From NCBI GenBank assembly GCA_937891215.1, contig CALAEU010000318.1, positions 1-5,620 of the forward strand: a DNA stretch of 5,620 nt, given 5' to 3'. The notes below the pieces were generated by a model that was given only the letters and a program-made list of their open reading frames with translations, made no database searches and had not been told where the DNA came from. Source of the DNA: an uncultured Clostridia bacterium. GTDB lineage: Bacteria > Bacillota_A > Clostridia > Oscillospirales > Acutalibacteraceae. Positions 1 through 5,620 of the stretch are shown piece by piece (within the stretch, counting starts at the first letter, position 1; the number at the start of each line of letters is the position of its first letter). Position numbers and translations under genes: made by a program.

Positions 1-1050
1 CGATTTTGCACGGCTATTTTTAAAGCATTCTTCCTGAGATGGTCTTATAACCTCGCGTGAAACTTCTGAAAACACACCCGCGCGATTATACTCTTTAAAT
101 GCTTTTTTAACTAATCTGTCTTCACCTGAATGGAATGTAAGCACTGCAACTCTGCCACCTGGCGCTAAAACAGCTGGTAATTTTTCTAAAAATTCATAAA
201 GCACTTCAAATTCACTGTTTATGTCAATTCTTATTGCCTGAAAAGTACGCTGACACGATTTTTTTATTGCTTCCTTCTGTTCATTTTTAGGTAAAAACGA
301 AAGTGCTTCAGTAATACATTTTCTTAAATCAGTTGTAGTTTCAATCGGTCTTTTCTGACTTTTCCAACGACAAATTGCTGCTGCAATTTTATCGGCATAA
401 GGCTCATCTGAATTTTCAATTAACATTCCTTCGATTTCTGCTTTTGTCAATTGCTTTAATCTGTCAGCACCACTTACACCTTTTTGAGGGTTAAGTCTTA
501 AATCCAAAGGTCCATCAACTTTATAAGAAAAACCACGCTCCGGATTATCAATCTGCATTGATGAAACACCGAGGTCTGCAAGAATAAAATTGAACTTGTG
601 CCCTGTTTCTTGTGATACTTTATCAATATCTTTAAAATTCTGAAGTCTTACTGTTAAAATATCTTCTCCAAAGCCTGCGTCTAAAAGACGCTTTTTAGTT
701 TTCTCGGATTCAATCGGGTCAACATCCAATCCATAAATATGCCCTTTGCCCTCTAATTTTTCGAGCATTGCCTTTGTATGTCCACCATAACCTAAAGTAG
801 CATCTAAACCGATTTGCCCAGGCTGAATCTGTAAAAAATCTAAAATTTCCTGCACCATTATAGAAATGTGCATTCCCGCAGGTGTAGCACCACGAGCAAT
901 AATGTGTGCTACATCATCTTTATATTTTTCAGGATTTAATTCTTTATACTTTTCACTGAACTTTTTAGGGTGAGTACCTGAATAACGCTTTCTGCGTTTG
1001 TGTACTACTTCACCTGTCTGCAATTCAGTATTCTGTTTGTTTTCGTCCAT
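1..1050 (-). CDS. rsmH: 16S rRNA (cytosine-1402-N4)-methyltransferase RsmH, long form, 3' end off the window
   Basis: This gene encodes the SAM-dependent enzyme that N4-methylates C1402 in the decoding centre of 16S rRNA, a cytosolic ribosome-tuning role. I read 350 uninterrupted codons from ATG at 1050 to the window edge. Visible motifs are the SAM-binding DATLGYGGHT (residues 83-92), LDVDP (108-112), DLGVSS (159-164), ERGFSY (171-176), RTFQAIRIDIN (268-278) and FHSGEDR (306-312). The readable end, NSRAKS, matches the family's C-terminal N-x-R-A-x-S-A-K-L-R region, so probably only about 8 to 20 residues are missing. Compared with the usual protein of about 310 residues, it has a basic N-terminal extension of about 58 residues (KRRKRYSGTHPKKF, 18-31). 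From memory, this marks the second RsmH type of clostridia, often encoded away from the mraZ-mraW-ftsL cell-division cluster; no such genes are seen here. The start overlaps the preceding stop by one base. Its ribosome site (GGAG, 1065-1062) lies 11 nt upstream, inside the previous gene. Family assignment is very secure; the subtype is from recall. Confidence 0.95.
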   Translation of the reverse strand, partial: MDENKQNTELQTGEVVHKRRKRYSGTHPKKFSEKYKELNPEKYKDDVAHIIARGATPAGMHISIMVQEILDFLQIQPGQIGLDATLGYGGHTKAMLEKLEGKGHIYGLDVDPIESEKTKKRLLDAGFGEDILTVRLQNFKDIDKVSQETGHKFNFILADLGVSSMQIDNPERGFSYKVDGPLDLRLNPQKGVSGADRLKQLTKAEIEGMLIENSDEPYADKIAAAICRWKSQKRPIETTTDLRKCITEALSFLPKNEQKEAIKKSCQRTFQAIRIDINSEFEVLYEFLEKLPAVLAPGGRVAVLTFHSGEDRLVKKAFKEYNRAGVFSEVSREVIRPSQEECFKNSRAKS

Positions 1051-2936
1051 TAAAACTTTTTCTCCATTAATATTTTCATAAATAAACCGCCTTGTACGGT
1101 ACGGTGTTTAAATGAAACCATATTGCCTGACTTTGTGTCATACCAGTCAGTCATAGCAACTCGTGTTGTAGAGTCATTGTATGCAAACCAGAGTGGCGCT
1201 ATAAATTCCTCGAATGTTTTTTTATCACTCGCCATAGAAGCAACCCACACGAGCCAGTCACTCTTTGTGTAGTCCGCTCTTGAATCGAGTGGCATTCCGT
1301 ATTTATTGAAATATTTTTTGTTGTTTTTGAGTTCTCTGTCCATAAACTCCTGTGAGAAAAGACCTGTGCCCCAGACTTTATCCCACACCATGTTATACTT
1401 CATTGAAAATGTGCCTGGTCTGTCAAATGCTAAAAGACTTTCACCATCTCTATCAACTGCGGTTTTAAGCCAGTTTTCCGCCATTTCTTCTGACTTCGCT
1501 TTATAAAACTCTGCTTTTCCACTCTTTCCTGACATCTCCATAATAATCGCCATACCACGAAGTCCCATAATTGCTTTAAGAGATAAATTGCAGTTATGCT
1601 CTAAATGACCTGCAAAGTCATCTGTGCAAAGCTGATTACCTGGGTCAGCCCCAAATTCTATTAAATATTGGCACCATTTTTCGAGTGTTGCAATATGACT
1701 TTCAGCGAATGCAGTTGATTTTGTAGCGAGTGCTACATTAGTTTCCATAACAAGCATATTACCACATTCTTCAACAGGCATCTGGTATTTTAATTTATTT
1801 TCACCATAAACCTGACCGTTTACCAATGGGTACTGACCAACATCATGCGGTGCAAAATTGAAAGTCCATTCGTCACTCTCCGCGTACTTGTAAATTGGTC
1901 GCATCATACCTTTTACTAATTCAGGATTATATAAAAGGAAAAGTGGTGTTGACGGGTAACTTACATCGACAGTTACCGCACATCCGTTTGAATTACACTC
2001 TTTTGATACATAAAGAATTCCGCCATCTTCATCGAGCACTAATTTGTGTGCCGCCATAACCTGACGATAAGAAAGCAATAAAAGTTCTGCATATTTTTCG
2101 CCACCTGCATTTACTGCATCTTTATAAAGAGTTTCTGAAAATTCGTTGCATCTTTTTAAAGTTTCTTTATAATCGTCATTTGCTTCTTTAACTGCTTCAA
2201 GAATGGTTTTGCCATTTCTGTTCCAGTAAGATTTCAATGATTTTTTGAAATATTCAATACTTTCAATATCATCGTAAGCAAAGAAAAATAAAGTTTCTTC
2301 ATTTTCTTTTACATCACAAACTGTATGTATATATTCTTTACCATATCTGTCACTTGTTTTTGTAACGGTATTTTTGCTATTTGTAAGAAGATAAACATAA
2401 CCCCAGTCAATGCGGATGTCGTCACCACTTTCATGAAGTGGGTTTTGCTCTATGTTACCCATTCTCATACCAGTAAGATTTTCGTGTTTTACTTCTTCTT
2501 TTAAAACATCGTTCTGCCCTGCTTCGTCAAGACAAAGTTCATCACTTACGCGAATATCAATTTTAACATTATGATTATTATTATCCTTCAATTTATAGTC
2601 AATCGCAAGATATGACACAGGACGGGTTAAAAGTTCTAAATCATTTATAAGAACCGGTGAAGTGAATTTTAAATTAAGTGAAATAATATCATTTTCCATT
2701 ACAACTGTAGTTGAAAATGCATCTATATCAATAGATTTCTGTTCTAATTTAATAACATCTCTGTCATAACCTAAAAATAAATATTCTTTATCATCTACAA
2801 AAACTGTACCAATTATATTATTGGGTTTATTTGTCCAATGTTCTGTTTCATAAAAATTTATGATTTCATCTCTTGACCATACTGAAAAATATGGGTCAAT
2901 TGTAATAAGTGGTATAGACGGTGCACGAAGTTTCAT
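1050..2936 (-). CDS. GtaA-like (glutaminase A family) DUF4964-DUF5127-DUF4965-DUF1793 protein, cytosolic
   Basis: The 628-residue product resembles the fungal GtaA glutaminases and their Bacteroidetes relatives. The N-terminus RAPSIPLITIDPYFSVWS (4-21) fits DUF4964. A beta-rich DUF5127-like part follows to about residue 260. The DUF4965/DUF1793 six-hairpin helical region then carries DVSYPSTPLF (324-333), FAPHDVGQYP (361-370), MPVEECGNM (386-394), DDFAGHLEHNCNLS (439-452), GMPLDSRADYTKSDW (547-561), TDWYDT (596-601) and HRTVQGG (611-617). Fungal members hydrolyse glutamine to glutamate and ammonia. Most bacterial members are untested, and the six-hairpin fold is shared with glycosidases, so the substrate here is open. 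Fungal and many Bacteroides forms are secreted; this one has no signal peptide or membrane segment, so I infer a cytosolic enzyme. I chose ATG 2936 because AAAGGA sits 8 nt upstream and the family's conserved N-terminus begins there. An in-frame GTG at 2957 has no ribosome site. The gene lies 57 nt after the alkyltransferase gene, and its stop overlaps the rsmH start. Confidence 0.85.
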   Translation of the reverse strand: MKLRAPSIPLITIDPYFSVWSRDEIINFYETEHWTNKPNNIIGTVFVDDKEYLFLGYDRDVIKLEQKSIDIDAFSTTVVMENDIISLNLKFTSPVLINDLELLTRPVSYLAIDYKLKDNNNHNVKIDIRVSDELCLDEAGQNDVLKEEVKHENLTGMRMGNIEQNPLHESGDDIRIDWGYVYLLTNSKNTVTKTSDRYGKEYIHTVCDVKENEETLFFFAYDDIESIEYFKKSLKSYWNRNGKTILEAVKEANDDYKETLKRCNEFSETLYKDAVNAGGEKYAELLLLSYRQVMAAHKLVLDEDGGILYVSKECNSNGCAVTVDVSYPSTPLFLLYNPELVKGMMRPIYKYAESDEWTFNFAPHDVGQYPLVNGQVYGENKLKYQMPVEECGNMLVMETNVALATKSTAFAESHIATLEKWCQYLIEFGADPGNQLCTDDFAGHLEHNCNLSLKAIMGLRGMAIIMEMSGKSGKAEFYKAKSEEMAENWLKTAVDRDGESLLAFDRPGTFSMKYNMVWDKVWGTGLFSQEFMDRELKNNKKYFNKYGMPLDSRADYTKSDWLVWVASMASDKKTFEEFIAPLWFAYNDSTTRVAMTDWYDTKSGNMVSFKHRTVQGGLFMKILMEKKF

Positions 2937-2944
2937 AATTAAAA

Positions 2945-2951
2945 TCCTTTC
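2945..2951 (-). promoter_or_regulatory. Ribosome binding site that fixes the start of the GtaA-like gene
   Basis: GAAAGGA on the minus strand ends 8 nt before ATG 2936. Choosing the upstream in-frame GTG at 2957 would put this site inside the coding region and leave that start with no Shine-Dalgarno sequence. Confidence 0.75.
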
Positions 2952-2993
2952 AAACACATAGTACTAAAATATTACCATATCTTTACAATATAT

Positions 2994-3299
2994 TCAACCA
3001 AACCAACCATATTTTTTAAGGTCAATTGTGCCATCGTTTTCAAATACAATACCCTCTTTTTCTAAAAGTTCGCGTTGTTTATTCTCCCCACCGAAAGCGA
3101 AACTTTTAGCTACCTCACCATTTCTTGTTACTACCCTGTGGCAAGGTATGATTCCCGGTTGTGGATTTTTATGAAGAGCATAACCTACAACTCTTGACCA
3201 GCGAGGATTCCCCGCAAGTAATGCTACCTGACCATAGGTTGTTACTTTACCTTTTGGAATCGTTTTAACTACTTCATATATTTTTTCAAATGTTGTCAT
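2994..3299 (-). CDS. MGMT family protein, single-domain alkyltransferase with intact PCHR
   Basis: This 101-residue protein is the DNA-binding and active-site domain of O6-alkylguanine-DNA alkyltransferase without the N-terminal RNase H-like domain of Ogt, Ada-C or human MGMT. Family hallmarks are present: GKVTTYGQVA (17-26) with the base-flipping tyrosine Y22, the arginine finger R36 in SRVVG (35-39), the asparagine hinge N45, the active-site IPCHRVV (51-57) with nucleophile C53, and the C-terminal GGENKQRELLEKEG (70-83). Alkyltransferase-like (ATL) proteins of similar size usually have Trp or Ala in place of the cysteine and only flag lesions for excision repair. With C53 kept, direct transfer of an alkyl group to the protein is possible, though not shown for such short forms. 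The ribosome site AGGGTG lies just before ATG 3299, 3 nt beyond the base of a hairpin that may affect its expression. The gene follows the phosphodiesterase by 58 nt. Residues VAKSF (63-67) sit where related proteins often have a short glycine-rich stretch, so that loop may differ. Confidence 0.92.
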   Translation of the reverse strand: MTTFEKIYEVVKTIPKGKVTTYGQVALLAGNPRWSRVVGYALHKNPQPGIIPCHRVVTRNGEVAKSFAFGGENKQRELLEKEGIVFENDGTIDLKKYGWFG

Positions 3300-3313
3300 A
3301 ATTTCACCCTAAA

Positions 3314-3353
3314 TAAATAATACCCAAGCATTATTATACTCAGGTACTACTTA
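3314..3353 (-). terminator. Intercistronic hairpin; possible weak intrinsic terminator or attenuator
   Basis: In minus-strand RNA the arms 3353-3339 and 3328-3314 pair over 15 consecutive positions around a 10-nt loop (3338-3329). The core is ACCTGAG against CTTGGGT, and the outer half is A/U with two further wobbles. Four pairs (3341/3326, 3342/3325, 3347/3320, 3350/3317) are G-U in this strand's RNA and would be A-C mismatches in the opposite strand, so the fold belongs to the operon transcript. The 3' arm and following bases are U-rich (TATTATTTATTT) but not a clean run of U. I therefore call it a partial terminator, attenuator or RNA-processing stem rather than a strong terminator. It lies between the GDPD stop and the alkyltransferase ribosome site. 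Confidence 0.45.
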
Positions 3354-3357
3354 ATAA

Positions 3358-4122
3358 TTATTTATTTTCTTCTATTAACTTATTACATAAACCCGGGTCA
3401 TCTGTAATAATTCCGTCAACTCCACAATGAATCATTCTTCTGATTTCTTTTTCCTTATTAACAGTCCACGGATTTACCATAATTCCTTCTTTATGCGCCT
3501 TTTTTACATATTCTTTTGTAACTAACGCACTAAACGGATGAACTGCATCTGCTTTGATTTCTCTTGCAAATTTAAAAGGCTTAAACATAATTTTTCTGCC
3601 GATTTTTTTGTCAGGTGCATAAAGAAGGCCTGTTTTGCAATTCGGGTCAAGCTTTTTACACACAACTAAAATTGCCGGGTCAAAAGAAGATATAATGAGC
3701 TTATCGAACATATCGTACTTTTTACTGAGTTCAATTGTAACTTTCGGAAATTCAATAGGTGCTTCACCGGGAACTTCACTTTTCAATTCAATATTAAGTA
3801 CCTCTACATTATTTTCTTTGCAGAGTTTAATAAAATCTTCTACGAGAGGGATTTTAGTGTCTTTATATTCTTCACCTTTATATGAACCGAAGTCGAACTG
3901 TAAAAGTTCTTCTAAAGTCATATCTTTAATAGCACCTTTACCAGTTGATGTTTCATCTATAGTAAAATTATGACATAAAACAGGAATCCCGTCTTTTGTT
4001 AAGTGAATATCTGTTTCAACACCATCGCAACCAATCTCGAAAGATTTTTTAAATGCCGGTAATGTGTTCTGAGGGGCTACCATATTTGCTCCTCTGTGTG
4101 AAATAACATTGATTTTTGCCAT
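3358..4122 (-). CDS. Glycerophosphodiester phosphodiesterase (GDPD), cytosolic UgpQ-like
   Basis: The 254-residue enzyme is expected to hydrolyse glycerophosphodiesters, the deacylated phospholipid headgroups, to sn-glycerol 3-phosphate and an alcohol, using a divalent cation. The GDPD TIM barrel is complete. ISHRGA (7-12) gives catalytic H9 and R10; PQNT (17-20) follows; VETDIHLTKDG (35-45) gives metal ligands E36 and D38; and LCHN (49-52) gives the second catalytic H51. IELK (111-114) contributes E112 and K114, and the C-terminal NPWTVN (217-222) and GVDGIITDDP (234-243) are typical of the last barrel strands. Length matches the short bacterial family (about 240 to 260). There is no signal peptide or membrane segment, so it is more like cytosolic UgpQ than periplasmic GlpQ. 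AGGAG (4135-4131) sits 8 nt before ATG 4122. It follows the metallophosphoesterase gene by 27 nt, which suggests co-transcription of two metal-dependent phosphoesterases. No glycerol-3-phosphate transporter gene is visible nearby. The exact substrate is unknown. Confidence 0.95.
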   Translation of the reverse strand: MAKINVISHRGANMVAPQNTLPAFKKSFEIGCDGVETDIHLTKDGIPVLCHNFTIDETSTGKGAIKDMTLEELLQFDFGSYKGEEYKDTKIPLVEDFIKLCKENNVEVLNIELKSEVPGEAPIEFPKVTIELSKKYDMFDKLIISSFDPAILVVCKKLDPNCKTGLLYAPDKKIGRKIMFKPFKFAREIKADAVHPFSALVTKEYVKKAHKEGIMVNPWTVNKEKEIRRMIHCGVDGIITDDPGLCNKLIEENK

Positions 4123-4149
4123 TTCTCTTTCTCCTGTTTATTATAAATA

Positions 4150-5265
4150 CTATTTTCTCTTAAAAATATGTTTTATTGTTGTTGTGATAAGTCCTACACC
4201 AAGACACAAAAGAATTTTTTCTTTTAACATTCCGTCTGCATCCCAGATGTATTCTAATTCTGCCTTTAAACTATCGCCACACAAATCTTTATAATTAAGA
4301 TGTTCTGTTTCGTAATTACCTGTTTTTTCATCTATTGTGAAAACTCTTACACCTCTGGAACGTCTGCCGTAGCACCTGAAAGATGCACAAGGCGTCTGCA
4401 CAATATTTATACCGTCAAGTGTTGTTGTAAAACAGTTCTGGTGATCGTGACCGAAAACAATTGCTTTTATATCTCCGCACTCTTTAATTGCTTCTACCTG
4501 ACCGTTACCTTGTGAAACCGTGCATATATATTCACCGATTTCGCCATCAACACACGGCTTTGCTTTAAAATATTTTCCGTCAGGACCTTCGAATGCACCC
4601 TTTTCATCTTTGTCGCACTCTTCCATTAAATCGAGCATTTCTATTAACGGAATATGCTGGAACATTAAAGACGGCACGGGTACTCCGCCATTTTGTGCTT
4701 TTAATTCGGCACTCTTTTTCTTGTACCATTCTATTGCTTCAGGCTTTACCTGATTATAGCATTTATCTTCCTCTTTATCCTTCCAGGCACTATCCATCAT
4801 CCAGATATTAAACTTAATTTCACTGCCATCCTCTGAATAAATCGGAATATTAAAGGTTTCATCCTTTAATATTTCAACATCATTGTAGAGACCAACAAAA
4901 TGTGGATAGCGTCTGTAAATGTCTGACTGTTCTTTTTTAGTAATCTCGTTCATATCATCATGATTACCATAAATCATAGAAAATGGAATTTTTCTGTCTT
5001 CAACAGGTCTTAAAAGTTTTTCAATTGCAATTTCCATTGCTTTGAACTCCGCTTCTTTTGTTTTAACAAAAAGCGGTGTTAAAGTTCTTGCATCACGAAA
5101 ATGGTTACCTAAAACATTGTCGCCTGTGAACACAATCAAATCAGGCTTTACTCTGTCGTATGCTTTATCAAGCATTTTCATCATTGTTTTTCTTACATAT
5201 TGTAAGTCTTGTGGGTCACTGACCTGTAAAATTGTAAATTTTCCGTTTTTGAATTTTAAATCCAT
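4150..5265 (-). CDS. Calcineurin-like metallophosphoesterase with hydrophobic C-terminal tail
   Basis: This 371-residue protein belongs to the two-metal calcineurin-like phosphoesterase superfamily. Motifs in order are SDPQ (16-19) with D17, GDN (48-50) with D49, GNHD (100-103) with N101 and H102, QHIP (203-206) with H204, and GHDHQN (272-277) with H273 and H275. Motif I has Gln19 where most members have His (D-x-H). Some subfamilies, for example human CPPED1, also use D-P-Q by my recall, so this is a variant rather than a loss. The region 299-307 (YGRRSRGVR) and the overall layout resemble fungal Dcr2 and plant PAP28/29-type phosphatases. There is no N-terminal signal peptide. The C-terminus (about 351-364, then HIFKRK) is a short hydrophobic stretch followed by basic residues, so I infer a tail anchor or peripheral membrane contact with the catalytic domain in the cytosol. 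Ten cysteines between 169 and 354 also favour a reducing compartment. GGAG (5275-5272) sits 6 nt before ATG 5265. The gene is 27 nt downstream of mgtE. The substrate is unknown. Confidence 0.9.
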   Translation of the reverse strand: MDLKFKNGKFTILQVSDPQDLQYVRKTMMKMLDKAYDRVKPDLIVFTGDNVLGNHFRDARTLTPLFVKTKEAEFKAMEIAIEKLLRPVEDRKIPFSMIYGNHDDMNEITKKEQSDIYRRYPHFVGLYNDVEILKDETFNIPIYSEDGSEIKFNIWMMDSAWKDKEEDKCYNQVKPEAIEWYKKKSAELKAQNGGVPVPSLMFQHIPLIEMLDLMEECDKDEKGAFEGPDGKYFKAKPCVDGEIGEYICTVSQGNGQVEAIKECGDIKAIVFGHDHQNCFTTTLDGINIVQTPCASFRCYGRRSRGVRVFTIDEKTGNYETEHLNYKDLCGDSLKAELEYIWDADGMLKEKILLCLGVGLITTTIKHIFKRK

Positions 5266-5292
5266 AAATTTCTCCGAAATAGTTTTTTATTT

Positions 5293-5620
5293 TTATATAG
5301 GCAAGAACGCCTTTGCAATACCAAAGTAAACTAAAAGTGAAATAGCATCCACTAATGTTGTAATAAACGGACTTGCCATGACGGCAGGGTCAAATCCCAA
5401 TTTTTTAGCAAGTAACGGTAAAACGCAACCTATGAGTTTTGCCGCAATAACTGTTACACAAAGTGTAAGTGCTACAACCAATGATACTATTAAAGATACA
5501 TTTTCTGTACCCATTACAAATCCATCTATAAAGTAAACTTTTAAGAATGTTGCAACTGCAATTACAACACCACAAAGAATTGAAACTCTTAATTCTTTCC
5601 AGAGAACTTTCATAACATCT
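5293..5620 (-). CDS. mgtE: MgtE-type magnesium transporter, C-terminal membrane part only (5' end off the window)
   Basis: Only the last 108 or so codons are present. MgtE is a homodimeric inner-membrane Mg2+ channel whose cytosolic N and CBS domains, here outside the window, gate it by sensing Mg2+. The visible part matches the end of the five-helix membrane domain. Counting from the Met at 5613, hydrophobic segments lie at about 10-29, 39-69 (possibly containing a loop) and 82-104. Between the last two is the family signature GFDPAVMASPFITT (73-86), followed by D89 in the final helix, which I take as the conserved pore aspartate (Asp432 in the Thermus protein). The frame stays open upstream of Met 5613 (Val, then Asp) and no ribosome site can be seen there. 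That Met is therefore internal, and the feature is left open at the right edge. The protein ends with AFLPI and TAA at 5293, 27 nt before the metallophosphoesterase. Any promoter or Mg2+ riboswitch for this gene would be outside the window. Confidence 0.93.
   Translation of the reverse strand, partial: DVMKVLWKELRVSILCGVVIAVATFLKVYFIDGFVMGTENVSLIVSLVVALTLCVTVIAAKLIGCVLPLLAKKLGFDPAVMASPFITTLVDAISLLVYFGIAKAFLPI

Noticed and set aside
1306..1506. Plus-strand open frame within the GtaA-like gene
   Set aside because: It is antisense to a well-supported conserved protein, has no recognisable domain and is a shadow of the minus-strand codons.
2937..2957. Upstream in-frame GTG start adding seven residues to the GtaA-like protein
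   Set aside because: There is no ribosome site ahead of GTG 2957, and the clear AAAGGA site falls inside the extension, placed correctly for ATG 2936.
2937..2993. Possible promoter or hairpin in the gap before the GtaA-like gene
   Set aside because: A TTGTAA and a TACTAT are present but 19 nt apart and weak, and the best dyad is only about 5 A/T pairs. I see no supported element here.
3333..3338. Perfect TATAAT on the minus strand as a promoter -10 for the alkyltransferase gene
   Set aside because: No TTGACA-like -35 lies 16 to 18 nt upstream and the TG of an extended -10 is one base out of place. The hexamer is in the loop of the hairpin, so it is more likely incidental.
3635..3973. Plus-strand open frame of 112 codons opposite the GDPD gene
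   Set aside because: The opposite strand carries all GDPD catalytic motifs in frame; the plus-strand product is serine/leucine-rich with no family features.
4109..5329. Several plus-strand open frames opposite the metallophosphoesterase gene (4109-4294, 4300-4515, 4520-4753, 4593-4811, 5042-5329)
   Set aside because: They overlap each other or the conserved gene, have no recognisable family features, and read as antisense shadows.
5611..5613. ATG at 5613 as the true start of a 106-residue membrane protein
   Set aside because: The frame continues open to the window edge, no ribosome site is visible, and the residues match the interior of the MgtE membrane domain.
1..5620. CRISPR repeats, tRNA or rRNA, insertion sequences, phage genes or frameshifted genes
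   Set aside because: I saw no spaced direct repeats, cloverleaf, terminal inverted repeats or broken reading frames; every gene reads through intact on one strand.

Overview
The window is an AT-rich, densely packed stretch of bacterial chromosome. All six genes lie on the minus strand. Short gaps, AGGAG-type ribosome binding sites, A/T-ending codons and the character of the proteins point to a low-GC Firmicute of class Clostridia, probably a gut-type Oscillospiraceae or Lachnospiraceae relative. That placement is inferred from family resemblance, not from a marker gene.

In the direction of transcription (right to left) the genes are: (1) the C-terminal membrane end of an MgtE-type magnesium transporter, cut by the right edge; (2) a calcineurin-like metallophosphoesterase with a hydrophobic C-terminal tail; (3) a cytosolic glycerophosphodiester phosphodiesterase; (4) a small single-domain MGMT-type DNA alkyltransferase with an intact PCHR active site; (5) a GtaA-like protein of the DUF4964/DUF5127/DUF4965/DUF1793 architecture, called glutaminase in fungi, without a signal peptide; (6) a long-form RsmH, the 16S rRNA C1402 N4-methyltransferase, whose last residues run off the left edge.

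Gaps are 27, 27, 58 and 57 nt, and the last pair overlaps by one base (TAATG). This suggests one transcript or two overlapping ones. The main candidate for an internal break is a hairpin of about 15 bp between the phosphodiesterase and the alkyltransferase. Its G-U pairs work only in the minus-strand RNA.

Functionally this looks like a housekeeping run rather than a dedicated pathway. MgtE could supply Mg2+, and two phosphoesterases could turn over phosphodiesters or phosphomonoesters. DNA repair, amide or sugar hydrolysis and rRNA modification are then appended. I see no mobile element, CRISPR array, tRNA, rRNA, toxin-antitoxin or phage signature. No gene-free stretch exceeds 60 bases. I did not find a convincing new multi-gene system; the points worth checking are the hairpin, the coupling of the GtaA-like gene to rsmH, and the unusual metallophosphoesterase.
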